Notes under the pieces: model-generated
What the model saw: only the letters and a program-made list of their open reading frames with translations
What the model was told of the DNA's origin: nothing
Database searches by the model: none
Assembly: GCF_002917105.1 (NCBI RefSeq)
Contig: NZ_PQFZ01000009.1
Span: forward strand, 62,001 to 126,000
DNA length: 64,000 bases
From: Allobosea psychrotolerans
Lineage (GTDB): Bacteria; Pseudomonadota; Alphaproteobacteria; Rhizobiales; Beijerinckiaceae
Direction of reading: 5' to 3'
Translations under genes and position numbers: made by a program
In this document: one piece after another, positions 39,238 to 49,993 of the stretch
How positions within the stretch are numbered: position 1 is the first letter of the stretch
How the letters are laid out: each line of letters starts with the position of its first letter

Positions 39238-39792
39238 ATGAACGAAGCCGGAGCATGGACGGAAGAACGCGTCGAGCTTCTCAAGAAGCTCTGGAGCGAC
39301 GGCCTGAGCGCCAGCCAGATCGCGGGTGAGCTCGGCAGCGTCACGCGCAATGCCGTGATCGGAAAAGTCCACCGTCTCGGCCTGTCCGGCCGGGCCAAGA
39401 ACCCTGCTGCGGCAAGCACGCCGCGCGCCAGCACGCCGCGCAAGGCGCCGACCCGCTCGCCGAGCCATCCGATGGCTGGCGCTCATGCCGGCATGACCCG
39501 CGGCAACAATGCGCTCGCTCCGCAATATGCCGCCGAAGCGGATGCCGAGGCCGAGCAGGAGACCGTCCTCTCCGAGGATGTGGTGGTGCCGTTCTCCGAA
39601 CGTGTCACCATCATGGACCTGCGCGAATATATGTGCCGCTGGCCGATGGGCGATCCGACGACGCCGGAATTCCGCTTCTGCGGCGGCCGCTCGCAGACCG
39701 GCATGCCCTATTGCACCTACCACTCGCGCATCGCCTACCAGCCGGCGGCGGATCGCAGGCGCGACCGCAGCAAGATGGCCGGACGAGGCTGA
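39238..39792 (+). CDS. gcrA: Cell cycle transcriptional regulator GcrA
   Basis: A sigma-70 cofactor that senses CcrM methylation at GANTC promoters. The 184-residue protein begins with the DNA-binding helix-turn-helix: WTEERVELLKKLWSDGLSAS followed by IAGELGSVTRNAVIGKVHRL and GLSGRAK. A basic/Pro linker follows, then the C-terminal sigma-interacting domain with LREYMCRWPMGDP and FRFCGGRSQTGMPYCTYHSRIAYQP. AGGTGA lies six bases before ATG 39238, preferred to the GTG at 39229. Its promoter region carries a GANTC cluster, as does the dnaA leader, consistent with a CcrM/GcrA loop. It converges on oxyR. Confidence 0.95.
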   Translation: MNEAGAWTEERVELLKKLWSDGLSASQIAGELGSVTRNAVIGKVHRLGLSGRAKNPAAASTPRASTPRKAPTRSPSHPMAGAHAGMTRGNNALAPQYAAEADAEAEQETVLSEDVVVPFSERVTIMDLREYMCRWPMGDPTTPEFRFCGGRSQTGMPYCTYHSRIAYQPAADRRRDRSKMAGRG

Positions 39793-39808
39793 GACTCAAC
39801 AGCAATCC

Positions 39809-39886
39809 AGGCGCTCGATTTTGCCGAGCGCCTCACGCTCTCCCGATACCGCCCGCCGCCCGACTTTCTCCTTGTCTTCGGCGGGC
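39809..39886. terminator. Tandem stem-loops between convergent gcrA and oxyR
   Basis: Two hairpins: AGGCGCTCG (39809-39817) with CGAGCGCCT (39825-39833), 9 bp perfect, and GCCCGCCG (39851-39858) with CGGCGGGC (39879-39886), 8 bp, followed six bases later by TTTT. Together they probably end both convergent transcripts. Confidence 0.55.
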
Positions 39887-39962
39887 GGCGACTTTTCCGG
39901 CCGGATGTCCCTGTCAACCAGGGCTTGTCGCACTGGTGGTTCCGACGCCAAGCTTGCGGTCT

Positions 39963-40868
39963 CTAAGACCGAGCGGCCCCGGCCGAGAGGCGCACAGCTT
40001 CGGAAATCTGCGAAAACTGCTTGGATAGCGGGCTCGTCTTGCGCCAGACCATGCCGATCGTGCGCGACGGCTGGGGCGGTTTGAAGCGTGTGACGGATAC
40101 CGAAGCCGAACGTGTCTCGACCGCTACGGCCATCTCCGGAAGCAAGGTCACCCCCAGCCCCGCATCGACCATCTGCACCAGGGTCGACAGCGAGCTTGCA
40201 TCCAGCAGATCGCGCGACTGCACCGCACGCGGGTTCTTGTTGCAGAATGAGAGGGCCTGCTCGCGAAAGCAGTGTCCTTCTTCGAGCAGCAGCAAACGCA
40301 TTTCGCGAAGCGCTTCGGGATTGGGAGCGGGTTTGCCCGCGTCCTCGCCGGGCCGGACGAGGACGAAGCTTTCCGTGAACAGGGTGGTTTCGGTCAATGA
40401 AGGCTCCGATACCGGCAAGGCGACGATCGCCATGTCGAGCCGGCCTTCATTCAGTTCCTGAACCAGCTTCGGCGTCAGCGTCTCCCGCACATGCAGGTCA
40501 AGGCCGTTATAAAGACGGTTCAGCTCGCCGATAAGGCTCGGCAGCAGATAGGGCGCGACCGTCGGTATCACGCCGATGCGCAGCCTCTCGACCAGCCCGC
40601 CGCGGGAGCTGCGCGCATAGTCTTCCAGCTCCTCGAGCGAACGCAGGATGTCCTTGCTGCGCAGGGCGATCTCCTCGCCGAAGCTCGTCAACCGGAGCTG
40701 ACGCCTGTCTCTCTCGAAGAGCTCGGCGCCGAGCTCCTCCTCGAAGGCCTTGATCTGCATGGACAGGGCCGGCTGGGAGATCGCGCAGCTCTCCGCCGCG
40801 CGCCCGAAGTGACCGTGGCGCGTCAGCGCCTCGAAATAGCGCAGCTGCTTCAGTGTCAGGTTCGTCAT
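39963..40868 (-). CDS. oxyR: Hydrogen peroxide-sensing LysR regulator OxyR
   Basis: A 301-residue LysR-type activator of peroxide defence. The N-terminal HTH region is LTLKQLRYFEALTRHGHFGR with AAESCAISQPALSMQIKAFE. The redox pair expected in OxyR is present as GHCFREQALSFC, with eight residues between the cysteines, as in E. coli Cys199 and Cys208; this separates it from generic LysR proteins. It diverges from katG, its classical target, with 194 bp between the start codons. An inverted element ATAA-N7-TTAT overlaps its start codon and would fit autoregulation. Confidence 0.94.
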   Translation of the reverse strand: MTNLTLKQLRYFEALTRHGHFGRAAESCAISQPALSMQIKAFEEELGAELFERDRRQLRLTSFGEEIALRSKDILRSLEELEDYARSSRGGLVERLRIGVIPTVAPYLLPSLIGELNRLYNGLDLHVRETLTPKLVQELNEGRLDMAIVALPVSEPSLTETTLFTESFVLVRPGEDAGKPAPNPEALREMRLLLLEEGHCFREQALSFCNKNPRAVQSRDLLDASSLSTLVQMVDAGLGVTLLPEMAVAVETRSASVSVTRFKPPQPSRTIGMVWRKTSPLSKQFSQISEAVRLSAGAARS

Positions 40869-40913
40869 AATCTCAGCTTATCGCTACAATCAGAAAATCA
40901 GAATTAATATAAT
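40867..40913 (+). promoter_or_regulatory. Candidate OxyR site and activator-dependent katG promoter
   Basis: ATAA (40867-40870), seven bases, TTAT (40878-40881) resembles half of the OxyR recognition pattern of four spaced tetranucleotides; the next two positions are poor matches. A perfect TATAAT is at 40908-40913 with a poor -35 (TACAAT at 40885-40890, 17-bp spacer), as expected when an activator binds just upstream. The site centre is about 46 bp before the predicted start point. Confidence 0.5.
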
Positions 40914-41044
40914 GAAGCTCCTTTGCTAAGAGGCTCTCAGCGGCGTTCCGCGCGTCCGACCCTCACTCGTCTAACAGGCCACGACATCGGATCGCGTGCC
41001 TGGGCCCCGATCCGCTTGTCGAGAGCACCGCGCAACCGGCGTAA

Positions 41045-43327
<2,283 letters not shown>

Positions 43328-43334
43328 TCCAGGC

Positions 43335-43376
43335 AGAAAAAGCCTTCAGCGACCGTCCTTGACGGCCGCTGAAGGC
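43335..43376 (-). terminator. Terminator between katG and the aap operon
   Basis: A long interrupted hairpin: GCCTTCAGCG (43342-43351) pairs with CGCTGAAGGC (43367-43376), and inside it CCGTC pairs with GACGG around a three-base loop. On the minus strand it is followed directly by five T (43341 down to 43337), making a strong terminator for aapM transcripts; the same hairpin can form in the katG mRNA without a U-run. Confidence 0.8.
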
Positions 43377-43443
43377 ACACTCGATTTGAAAGTCTATGCG
43401 CCTCGAACCTGATGGTGCTGGCTCATTGAAGACGGGGCCATTC

Positions 43444-43467
43444 ACTTCGCGCGAAAACGCTCTTGGC
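43444..43467. repeat. Partial copy of dispersed repeat family A
   Basis: The segment ACTTCGCGCGAAAACGCTCT at 43444-43463, then TGG, matches ACTTCGCTCGAAAATGCTCT of the complete copy at 5684-5737 with two changes. It lies immediately downstream of the aapM stop. The opposite arm is not recognisable. Confidence 0.55.
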
Positions 43468-43468
43468 T

Positions 43469-44518
43469 TCAGCGCTGCCTCTGGCGGCCGCGACGTTCCA
43501 GCGCCCGGCTCCAGCGCGACAGGCCGTAGCAGATCAGCCAGTAGATCCCGCCGGAGAAGAAATAGGCCTCCATGTTCATGCCGACCCAGGCCGGGTCGGC
43601 GAGCGAGGCCTGCGCGATGCCGAGCAGGTCGAGGATCGAGACCACCAGCACCAGCGTGGTGTTCTTCACCAGGGCGATGAACTCGTTCGTCATCGCCGGC
43701 AGCGAGATGCGCAGGGCCTGAGGCAGGATGATCAGCCCGGTCGCCTTCCAATAGGTCAGGCCAAGCGCGGTCGCCGCCTCGCGCTGGCCCGAGGGCAGCG
43801 CCTGCAGGCCGCCGCGCACCGCTTCCGCCATATAGGCAGCGATGACGAGGCCGAGCCCGATCACGGCGCGCGCCAGCCTGTCGATGCCGACGCCGCTCGG
43901 CAGGATCAATGGCAGCAGCAGCGAGGCGAGGAAGATCACCGCGATGATCGGCACGCCGCGCCAGAATTCGATGAACAGGATGCTGACGAGGCGGACGACC
44001 TTGAGCTCGGATTGCCGCCCGAGCGCGAACAGAATGCCGAGCGGGATCGCGATCAGGCTGGAATAGACCGAGATGAACAGGGTCAGCATCAACCCGCCCC
44101 ATTCACGCGTCTCGACCGGCCTGAGGCCGAATCCGCCGGCCAGGAGCCAGATGCCGAGCGGCGGCAGGATGACGAGGGCAGACAAGCCCAGCCGCAATTG
44201 CAGGCGTTTCGGCGCGAAGACGATGGCCAGGACCGAGAGCAGGAACAGGATGCCGGTCAGATCGACGCGCCAGCGCTGATCGACGGGATAGAGGCCGTAC
44301 ATGAACTGGCCGAAGCGGGCGCGGATGAAGACCCAGCAGGCGCCGCCGGCCGTGCAGTCATTGCGCGAGGTGCCCACCCAATTCGCATCGATCAAGGCCC
44401 AGCGCAGGAACGGCACCGCGATCCAGGCGATGCAGAACGCGATGACGAGCGTGCCGATAGCCGTCGCGGGCGTGCCGAACAGGCGCTTGCGCCAGAGCGG
44501 AAGGGTGGCCTCGCTCAT
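43469..44518 (-). CDS. aapM: General L-amino acid ABC transporter permease AapM
   Basis: A large permease of 349 residues, typical of the Aap/Bzt systems that carry extra membrane helices before the core. The core motif is SILFIEFWRGVPIIAVIFLASLLLP, and the EAA loop is GQREAATALGLTYWKATGLIILPQALR, followed by VKNTTLVLVVSILDLLG. A periplasmic segment with NDCTAGGACWVF is typical of AapM. The frame stays open upstream to 45346 but that part is a shadow of aapQ; the ATG at 44518 overlaps the aapQ stop (ATGA). The expected ATPase gene aapP is missing downstream, where a terminator and katG follow. Confidence 0.93.
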   Translation of the reverse strand: MSEATLPLWRKRLFGTPATAIGTLVIAFCIAWIAVPFLRWALIDANWVGTSRNDCTAGGACWVFIRARFGQFMYGLYPVDQRWRVDLTGILFLLSVLAIVFAPKRLQLRLGLSALVILPPLGIWLLAGGFGLRPVETREWGGLMLTLFISVYSSLIAIPLGILFALGRQSELKVVRLVSILFIEFWRGVPIIAVIFLASLLLPLILPSGVGIDRLARAVIGLGLVIAAYMAEAVRGGLQALPSGQREAATALGLTYWKATGLIILPQALRISLPAMTNEFIALVKNTTLVLVVSILDLLGIAQASLADPAWVGMNMEAYFFSGGIYWLICYGLSRWSRALERRGRQRQR

Positions 44519-45684
44519 CGCGTCACCAGCGCGATCCTGGCATTGTACCAGTTCATCAGGGCGGAGACGGCGAGCCCGATGACGAGATAGACCGCCAGCG
44601 TCATGGCGATGATCTCGATCGCCTGGCCGGTGTTGTTCAGCGCCGAGCCCATGAACAGGCTGACCACGTCGGGATAGGCGATCGCCGCGCCGAAGGAGGA
44701 GTTCTTCAGCACGTTGAGATATTGGTTGGTCATCGGCGGCATCATCACCCGCAGCGCCTGGGGAATGGTGACGAAGCGCAGGATCGGCCCACGCCGCAGG
44801 CCGAGCGCCGAGGCGGCCTCGGTCTGGCCATGCGGCACCGCCTGGATGCCACCTCGGACGATCTCGGCGATGAAGCCCGCCGTATAGGTCACCAGCGCCG
44901 CCAGCAGCGCGACGAATTCCGGGATCACGACGAAGCCGCCGCGATAGTTGAAGCCGCGCAGGATCGGGATGTCCCAGCGCGTCGCCAGGCTCGCCCAGGC
45001 GATGGCGAGGATGGGGACCAGGATGACCAGCACGAGGCCGATGGCGACGACAGGCGCATCGCGGCCGGTGCGGTCCTTGCGCCTGCGCGCCCAGAACGCG
45101 ACCAGCCACTGCGCCAGCCAGGCCAGCAGGATCGCGGCGATAGCCCAGCGGAAATTGGCGGGCGCATCCGGCAGCGGAATCGTCAGCCCGCGATTGTTGA
45201 GGAAGGCGATGCCGAAGACGCTCAGGCTGTCGCGCGGCGCCGGCAAAGCGGCGATCACGCCGAAATACCAGAACAGCACGAAGAACAGCAGCGGGATATT
45301 GCGGACGAACTCGATATAGGCCCCAGCCAGCGTCGAGAGCAGCCAATGCGAGGATAGCCTTGCGATGCCGAGCACGAAGCCGAGCAGCGTCGCCAGCGCG
45401 ATCGCGATCACCGTCACCAGCATGGTGTTGGCGACGCCGGCCCAGAACAGGCCAAGGATATTGTCGGCCTGGGTATAGCTCGTCAGCACGAAGGGCACGT
45501 CGATGCCCGAGGTGCGCCAGAGGAAATCGAAGCCCGAGGCGATGCCGGCCTTGACCATGTTCTGCGAGGCGTTGCGCACGAAATAGACGGTCAGGGCGAC
45601 AAGCCCGACGATGAGCGCGAGCTGGTAGATCCAGTCGCGCACGCGCTTGTCGTTGATGAGGGCGAGGGCTTTGGTCAAGGGCAC
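44515..45684 (-). CDS. aapQ: General L-amino acid ABC transporter permease AapQ
   Basis: The partner permease of AapM, 389 residues, with about eight hydrophobic helices. Recognised by the N-terminal LINDKRVRDWIYQLALIVGL, the core GAYIEFVRNIPLLFFVLFWYFGV, the long periplasmic insert with LPLPDAPANFRW, and the EAA loop GQTEAASALGLRRGPILRFVTIPQALR followed by KNSSFGAAIAYPDVVSLFMGS. The order aapJ-aapQ-aapM is standard for rhizobia. A 127-bp palindrome separates it from aapJ, and its stop overlaps the aapM start. Confidence 0.94.
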   Translation of the reverse strand: MPLTKALALINDKRVRDWIYQLALIVGLVALTVYFVRNASQNMVKAGIASGFDFLWRTSGIDVPFVLTSYTQADNILGLFWAGVANTMLVTVIAIALATLLGFVLGIARLSSHWLLSTLAGAYIEFVRNIPLLFFVLFWYFGVIAALPAPRDSLSVFGIAFLNNRGLTIPLPDAPANFRWAIAAILLAWLAQWLVAFWARRRKDRTGRDAPVVAIGLVLVILVPILAIAWASLATRWDIPILRGFNYRGGFVVIPEFVALLAALVTYTAGFIAEIVRGGIQAVPHGQTEAASALGLRRGPILRFVTIPQALRVMMPPMTNQYLNVLKNSSFGAAIAYPDVVSLFMGSALNNTGQAIEIIAMTLAVYLVIGLAVSALMNWYNARIALVTR

Positions 45685-45705
45685 GGCATCTTATTGGCTG
45701 GCGAT

Positions 45706-45832
45706 GTCATTCCGGGGCTTCGCGAAGCGAAGAACCCGGAACCCACGACCGGGTGAGCGCCGGAAACGGTTAATGGCCGGACGGCCCAGTCGTGGGTTCC
45801 GGGTTCACGCCTGCGGCATGCCCCGGAATGAC
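45706..45832. repeat. 127-bp nested palindrome between aapJ and aapQ
   Basis: Outer arms GTCATTCCGGGGC (45706-45718) and GCCCCGGAATGAC (45820-45832), and inner arms GAACCCGGAACCCACGAC (45732-45749) and GTCGTGGGTTCCGGGTTC (45789-45806), are both perfect. The element fills almost the whole aapJ-aapQ gap. In RNA it would form a large stem-loop between the binding-protein gene and the permease genes, suited to stabilising aapJ mRNA or reducing read-through. Confidence 0.85.
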
Positions 45833-45846
45833 GTTGAGGTTTGCTC

Positions 45847-46875
45847 TCACTGGAACGGCGGGGTGAAGAGCAGGCCGCCCTTGGTCCAGAGCTGGTTCTG
45901 GCCGCGCTCCAGCTTCAGCGTCGAGCCCATGCCGACTGTGCGCTCGAAGCTCTCGCCATAATTCCCGACCTGCTTGATGACCTTGTACATCCAGTCGTCC
46001 GGCAGCCCCATCATCGCGCCGAAGCCGCCTTCCACGCCGAGCAGGCGGCGGACTTCGGTGTTCTTGGAGTTGGCCTTCATCTCGTCGACATTGGCGGAGG
46101 TGACGCCGAGCGCCTCGGCGGCGATGGTGCCGTTCAGCACCCAGCGCACGATCAACTGCCAGCGCTCGTCGCCCCAGCGCGTCACCGGCCCCTGCGGATC
46201 GTTCGAGATCGGCTGGGTCAGGATGACGTGATCGTCAGGCACCTTGAGCTTGACGCGCTGGCCGGCGAGCGCGCCGACGCCGGCGGTGTAGGCGTCGCAG
46301 CGGCCGGTATCATAGGCGGTGATGGCGTCGTCGTTCTTCTGGAAATTGGTGATTGTGACCTTGAGATTGCGCTCGCGGAACCAGTCGGCGGCGTTCTTCT
46401 CCTCGGTCGAGCCGGCGGCGACGCAGACCGAGGCGCCATCGAGATCGGCCGCCGTTTTCACATTGGCCTTCTTGCGGACGATGAAGGTCTGGCCCTCGTA
46501 GAAATTGATGCCCTGGAAGTTGAGGCCGAGCGTCGCGTTGCGCGAGAAGGTGATGGTCGAATTGCGCGCGAGCAGGTCGACCTGGCCCGATTGCAGGATC
46601 GGCCAGCGCTGCTGCACCGAGGTCGGGGTGAACTTGACCTTGGTCGCGTCGCCGAGCACGGCGGCCGCCAGCGCCTTGCAGTAGTCGACATCCAGCCCGG
46701 TCCACTCACCCTTGTCATTGGCGAAGGAGAAGCCGGGCAGGCCGAGATGCACGCCGCATTCGATATTGCCGCGCGCCTTGATCGCATCGAGCGTCGGGCT
46801 CGGAGCGAGTTGCTGGGCATTGGCAAACGAGGCCCCTGCGGCCAGCGCTGCCGCGGCTAGAATTGTCGTCTTCAT
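45847..46875 (-). CDS. aapJ: General L-amino acid ABC transporter substrate-binding protein AapJ
   Basis: A periplasmic binding protein of 342 residues with a Sec signal peptide (MKTTILAAAALAAGASFANA). The mature part matches the AapJ/BztA family: LDAIKARGNIECGVHLGLPG, WTGLDVDYCKALAAAVLGD, QQRWPILQSGQVDLLARNST, and a C-terminal LGVEGGFGAMMGLPDDWMYKVIKQVGNYGE. These systems take up a broad range of L-amino acids. It is the first gene of the minus-strand aapJ-aapQ-aapM set, diverging from the autotransporter gene. Confidence 0.95.
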   Translation of the reverse strand: MKTTILAAAALAAGASFANAQQLAPSPTLDAIKARGNIECGVHLGLPGFSFANDKGEWTGLDVDYCKALAAAVLGDATKVKFTPTSVQQRWPILQSGQVDLLARNSTITFSRNATLGLNFQGINFYEGQTFIVRKKANVKTAADLDGASVCVAAGSTEEKNAADWFRERNLKVTITNFQKNDDAITAYDTGRCDAYTAGVGALAGQRVKLKVPDDHVILTQPISNDPQGPVTRWGDERWQLIVRWVLNGTIAAEALGVTSANVDEMKANSKNTEVRRLLGVEGGFGAMMGLPDDWMYKVIKQVGNYGESFERTVGMGSTLKLERGQNQLWTKGGLLFTPPFQ

Positions 46876-47216
46876 GATCGTCGCTCTCCCCGAAGCCGTG
46901 AGCGGCCTTCTGCGTTGAAGACGCGACTATGCAACAGACGAAGAGAGAGTGGTAGCGGGGGTGGCGATGGCTTCGGGTGGGAAGCGGACAATAGAAGCCT
47001 GCCTGGAAGCAGACTTCTGGGCATGTGCCGGCCGCCGCTTCATTTCTGTTTTATTTCTGCGGGTGCATCGCGCGGAAGGGCGAGGTGTCCCGCGTTTCAT
47101 GCAACCCTCCAATGCTTCAAGCAAGTAACGTCTCAACATTCCCTTGTTTGGCATAATCTAGTTATGGTGACGCGCCACCAGAATCAGTTAGGTGGCGCCG
47201 CCTACTGGAGGATCGG
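46876..47216. promoter_or_regulatory. aapJ-autotransporter divergent gap with an 8-bp inverted repeat
   Basis: A 341-bp gap without genes. GCGCCACC (47172-47179) and GGTGGCGC (47191-47198), 11-base spacer, form a perfect inverted repeat ending eight bases before the GGAGG ribosome site of the autotransporter (47207-47211). It could be an operator or a leader hairpin limiting translation. The preceding 60 bases are AT-rich and probably contain the promoter. Confidence 0.5.
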
Positions 47217-49961
47217 ATGCGAGCTGGTCTGTCTTATTTTAATAATACTGTAGTATTTATTTTTATATTTGGTATATCTGCCTTTGCACTGAGCGGCACA
47301 ACCGGCCTCGCAGCAGATTTTACAGCAGGGACCGATCAAGAACTGCGCAACGCCATCGCCGCGGCCAATGCCAGCGCCGATACCAGCTCGACCATCACCC
47401 TGACCGGCAATTTTACCATGGGAACCACTGCGCTTCCCGTTCCAACCAAGTCAATTACGATCGACGCCCAGGGCTTTACTCTGAGCGGCCCTCCCGGGGT
47501 GAACAGCAGCGGCGCGCCCCAGTTCAGAAATCTAAATGGCAGCAACATTACGCTGCTCGGCAACTATGTTGGCGGCACCGGCACAGCGGGGGCCAATTCC
47601 ACAGGCGGTTATGGGCTTTTCGCCCTCGGAACCGGCACAAGCCCGCTGATCGTGAACAACGGCACGCTCACCGGTGGCGTTGGTTACATAGCTGGCGGTC
47701 GAGGCGGCGCAGGTGCCCGAGTGCAGAGCGGAATCTTTATCAACAACGGCACAGCCCAAGGTGGCTCGGGACGTGGAGCCTTGCAGGGAGGCGTCGGCGT
47801 CGAAATCAGTACTGCTTCTCTGACCAATAGCGGCCGCATTCAGGGCGGATCGGGGCCGACGGGCGGAGCTGGCGTACAGGCAATCGGTGGAACAACGAAC
47901 TCACTGGTCAATACGGGCACGATCCGCGGCGGCACCGGTGTGAGCGGCTCAGTGCTCGCCTCCGGCGTCTTGTGGGGCACCGGCTTCGCGACACTCGACA
48001 ACCAGGGCACCATTGAGGGCGGCACGGGTGGAGCGGGCATCTGGAGCGGCACGAGCATCACGGCCACGAACAGCGGAACGATCAGGGCAGGCTCCGGACA
48101 AGCCAACGCAATCATGGTTGGCAGCGGTGCGACCGCCTTCCTGAATCTCACGCTGAAGGCCGGATCGGTCATCGAAGGGAATGTGGTCGGAAGTTCGGCG
48201 GGGACCAACGATGTCCTGCGCTTCGGCGGCGCTGCCGATGCCGGTTTCGACGTTTCCGCCCTCGGCCCGACGGCCCAGTACCGCAATTTCGACATGCTGG
48301 AGAAAGCCGACACCGGCACATGGACACTGAGCGGCAGCAGCGACTTCGCCGGCCCGACCAACATTCTCGCCGGCAAGCTCGTCGTGAACGGCGCGCTGGC
48401 CGGTTCGGCCGTGACGGTTGCGGCAGGCGCCACACTCGCCGGCTCAGGCACGGTCGGCGCGACGACGATTGCCGCCGGCGGCACCATTGCTCCAGGCAAT
48501 TCGATCGGCACGATAACCGTGAATGGAGCGTTCGTGCAGCAGGCGGGCTCGACCTATCAGGTCGAGGTCGATCCTGGCACGATGACGTCGGATCTGATCA
48601 AGGTGAACGGCACGGCGACACTGGCGAACGGAGCCACGGTCTCTGTGGTGAACTACACCGGCGCGGCTTATGCCGCCGGTCAGCGCTACACGATCCTGAC
48701 CTCGACAGGGCTGACCGGCACCTATGGCTTTCCCGAGCAGGTCCTGACACCGTTCCTGAGCCTGCGTGACAGCTACGACACCCGCAATGCCTATCTGACC
48801 GTGGTCCAGACGCGCAGCGTCGGCGAGGTCGGCACGACCCCCAACGAGATCGCGGTCGGCAAGAGCGTCGACAGCCTGCCGGCCGGCGATCCGATCCAGA
48901 GCGGCATGCTCAACCAACCCAGCATCGATGCGGCGCAGCGCGCCCTGAACCAGCTTTCCGGCGAGATTCACGCCTCCGCCAAGACGGCCCTGATCGAGGA
49001 GAGCTGGCTGCTGCGCGCGGCGATCAACGACCGGCTGCGCGCGGCCTTCGGCAGCGTCGGCTCGGCCGCGCTGAACTATGGCTACAGCGCGGATCTGGCG
49101 CCTGGCGCCAGGGGACCGATGCCCCTGCCGCAGACGAACCGCTTCGCGGTCTGGGGCCAGGGCTATGGTTCGTGGGGCCGGGCCGACAGCGACGGCAACG
49201 CGGCCAGGCTCAAGCGTTCGACCGGCGGCTTCCTGCTCGGCGCCGATGCGGCGGTCTTCGACAAGCTGCGCTTCGGCGTGGTCGCCGGCTACAGCCGCAG
49301 CGACTTCGACGTAGACAGCCGCTTGTCCTCCGGCGAGAGCGACAATTACCATCTCGGCCTCTATGGCGGCGGCCAGTGGGGCGCGCTCAACCTGCGGGCC
49401 GGCGCCAGCTACACCTGGCACGATGTCGAGACGCGCCGCGCCCTGACCTCGGCCTATATCGGCGGCACCCCACATGCGAGCTACAATGCCGCGACCGCAC
49501 AGGCCTTCGGCGAGGTCGGCTATCGCCTCGAGCTTGGTCGCGCCGCGCTGGAGCCCTTCGCCGGCCTGGCCTATGTCGATCTGCACAGCGACGGATTCAG
49601 CGAGACCGGCGCCACGGCTGCCCTCACCAGTCAGGGCGGCGATACCCGCGTCGGCTACTCCACGCTCGGGCTGCGGTCCTCGACCCAATTCGATCTCCAG
49701 GGTATGGCCATGACGCTGCGCGGCGGCCTGGCCTGGCGCCACGCCTTCGGAGACGTCGATCCCAAGGCGACGCTCGCCTTCGCCGGGTCCAGCGCGTTCA
49801 CGATCGCGGGCCTGCCAATCGCGCGCGATGCAGCCATGGCTGAAGCCGGGCTCGATCTTGCCATCGGCCGGAACGCAACCCTCGGCGTGAGCTATGCCGG
49901 CCAGCTCGCCGAGGACGCTCAGGACCATTCCTTCAAGGGCGTACTGGCCGTCAGATTCTGA
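47217..49961 (+). CDS. Type V autotransporter (beta-helical passenger, C-terminal beta-barrel)
   Basis: A 914-residue surface protein exported through its own outer-membrane barrel. Domains: signal peptide (about 1-33, with AT-rich codons unlike the rest); a Gly-rich beta-helix passenger with repeats of the form N-x-G-T-I-x-G-G-x-G (six or more copies in about 135-300, for example NTGTIRGGTG and NQGTIEGGTG); an autotransporter-associated repeat near 380-450 (NILAGKLVVNGALAGSAVTV and APGNSIGTITVNGAF); and a beta-barrel from about 640 to the end, finishing in the terminal Phe of GVLAVRF. GGAGG five bases before the ATG supports the start. Passenger function is unknown; adhesion is the common role. 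Confidence 0.9.
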   Translation: MRAGLSYFNNTVVFIFIFGISAFALSGTTGLAADFTAGTDQELRNAIAAANASADTSSTITLTGNFTMGTTALPVPTKSITIDAQGFTLSGPPGVNSSGAPQFRNLNGSNITLLGNYVGGTGTAGANSTGGYGLFALGTGTSPLIVNNGTLTGGVGYIAGGRGGAGARVQSGIFINNGTAQGGSGRGALQGGVGVEISTASLTNSGRIQGGSGPTGGAGVQAIGGTTNSLVNTGTIRGGTGVSGSVLASGVLWGTGFATLDNQGTIEGGTGGAGIWSGTSITATNSGTIRAGSGQANAIMVGSGATAFLNLTLKAGSVIEGNVVGSSAGTNDVLRFGGAADAGFDVSALGPTAQYRNFDMLEKADTGTWTLSGSSDFAGPTNILAGKLVVNGALAGSAVTVAAGATLAGSGTVGATTIAAGGTIAPGNSIGTITVNGAFVQQAGSTYQVEVDPGTMTSDLIKVNGTATLANGATVSVVNYTGAAYAAGQRYTILTSTGLTGTYGFPEQVLTPFLSLRDSYDTRNAYLTVVQTRSVGEVGTTPNEIAVGKSVDSLPAGDPIQSGMLNQPSIDAAQRALNQLSGEIHASAKTALIEESWLLRAAINDRLRAAFGSVGSAALNYGYSADLAPGARGPMPLPQTNRFAVWGQGYGSWGRADSDGNAARLKRSTGGFLLGADAAVFDKLRFGVVAGYSRSDFDVDSRLSSGESDNYHLGLYGGGQWGALNLRAGASYTWHDVETRRALTSAYIGGTPHASYNAATAQAFGEVGYRLELGRAALEPFAGLAYVDLHSDGFSETGATAALTSQGGDTRVGYSTLGLRSSTQFDLQGMAMTLRGGLAWRHAFGDVDPKATLAFAGSSAFTIAGLPIARDAAMAEAGLDLAIGRNATLGVSYAGQLAEDAQDHSFKGVLAVRF

Positions 49962-49993
49962 GGGCTTAGTCGCAAGCAAGGCCACAATTCAGC

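Noticed and set aside
43469..45346. Single 625-codon frame suggesting a fused double permease
   Set aside because: Upstream of 44518 the frame translates to Arg/Gly/Ala-rich nonsense and is the out-of-frame shadow of aapQ; the AapM sequence proper starts at the ATG overlapping the aapQ stop.
47592..48110. Gly-rich repeats in the autotransporter as a tandem DNA repeat or CRISPR-like array
   Set aside because: The repetition is at the protein level with variable spacing; DNA units are not identical and lie inside a continuous frame.
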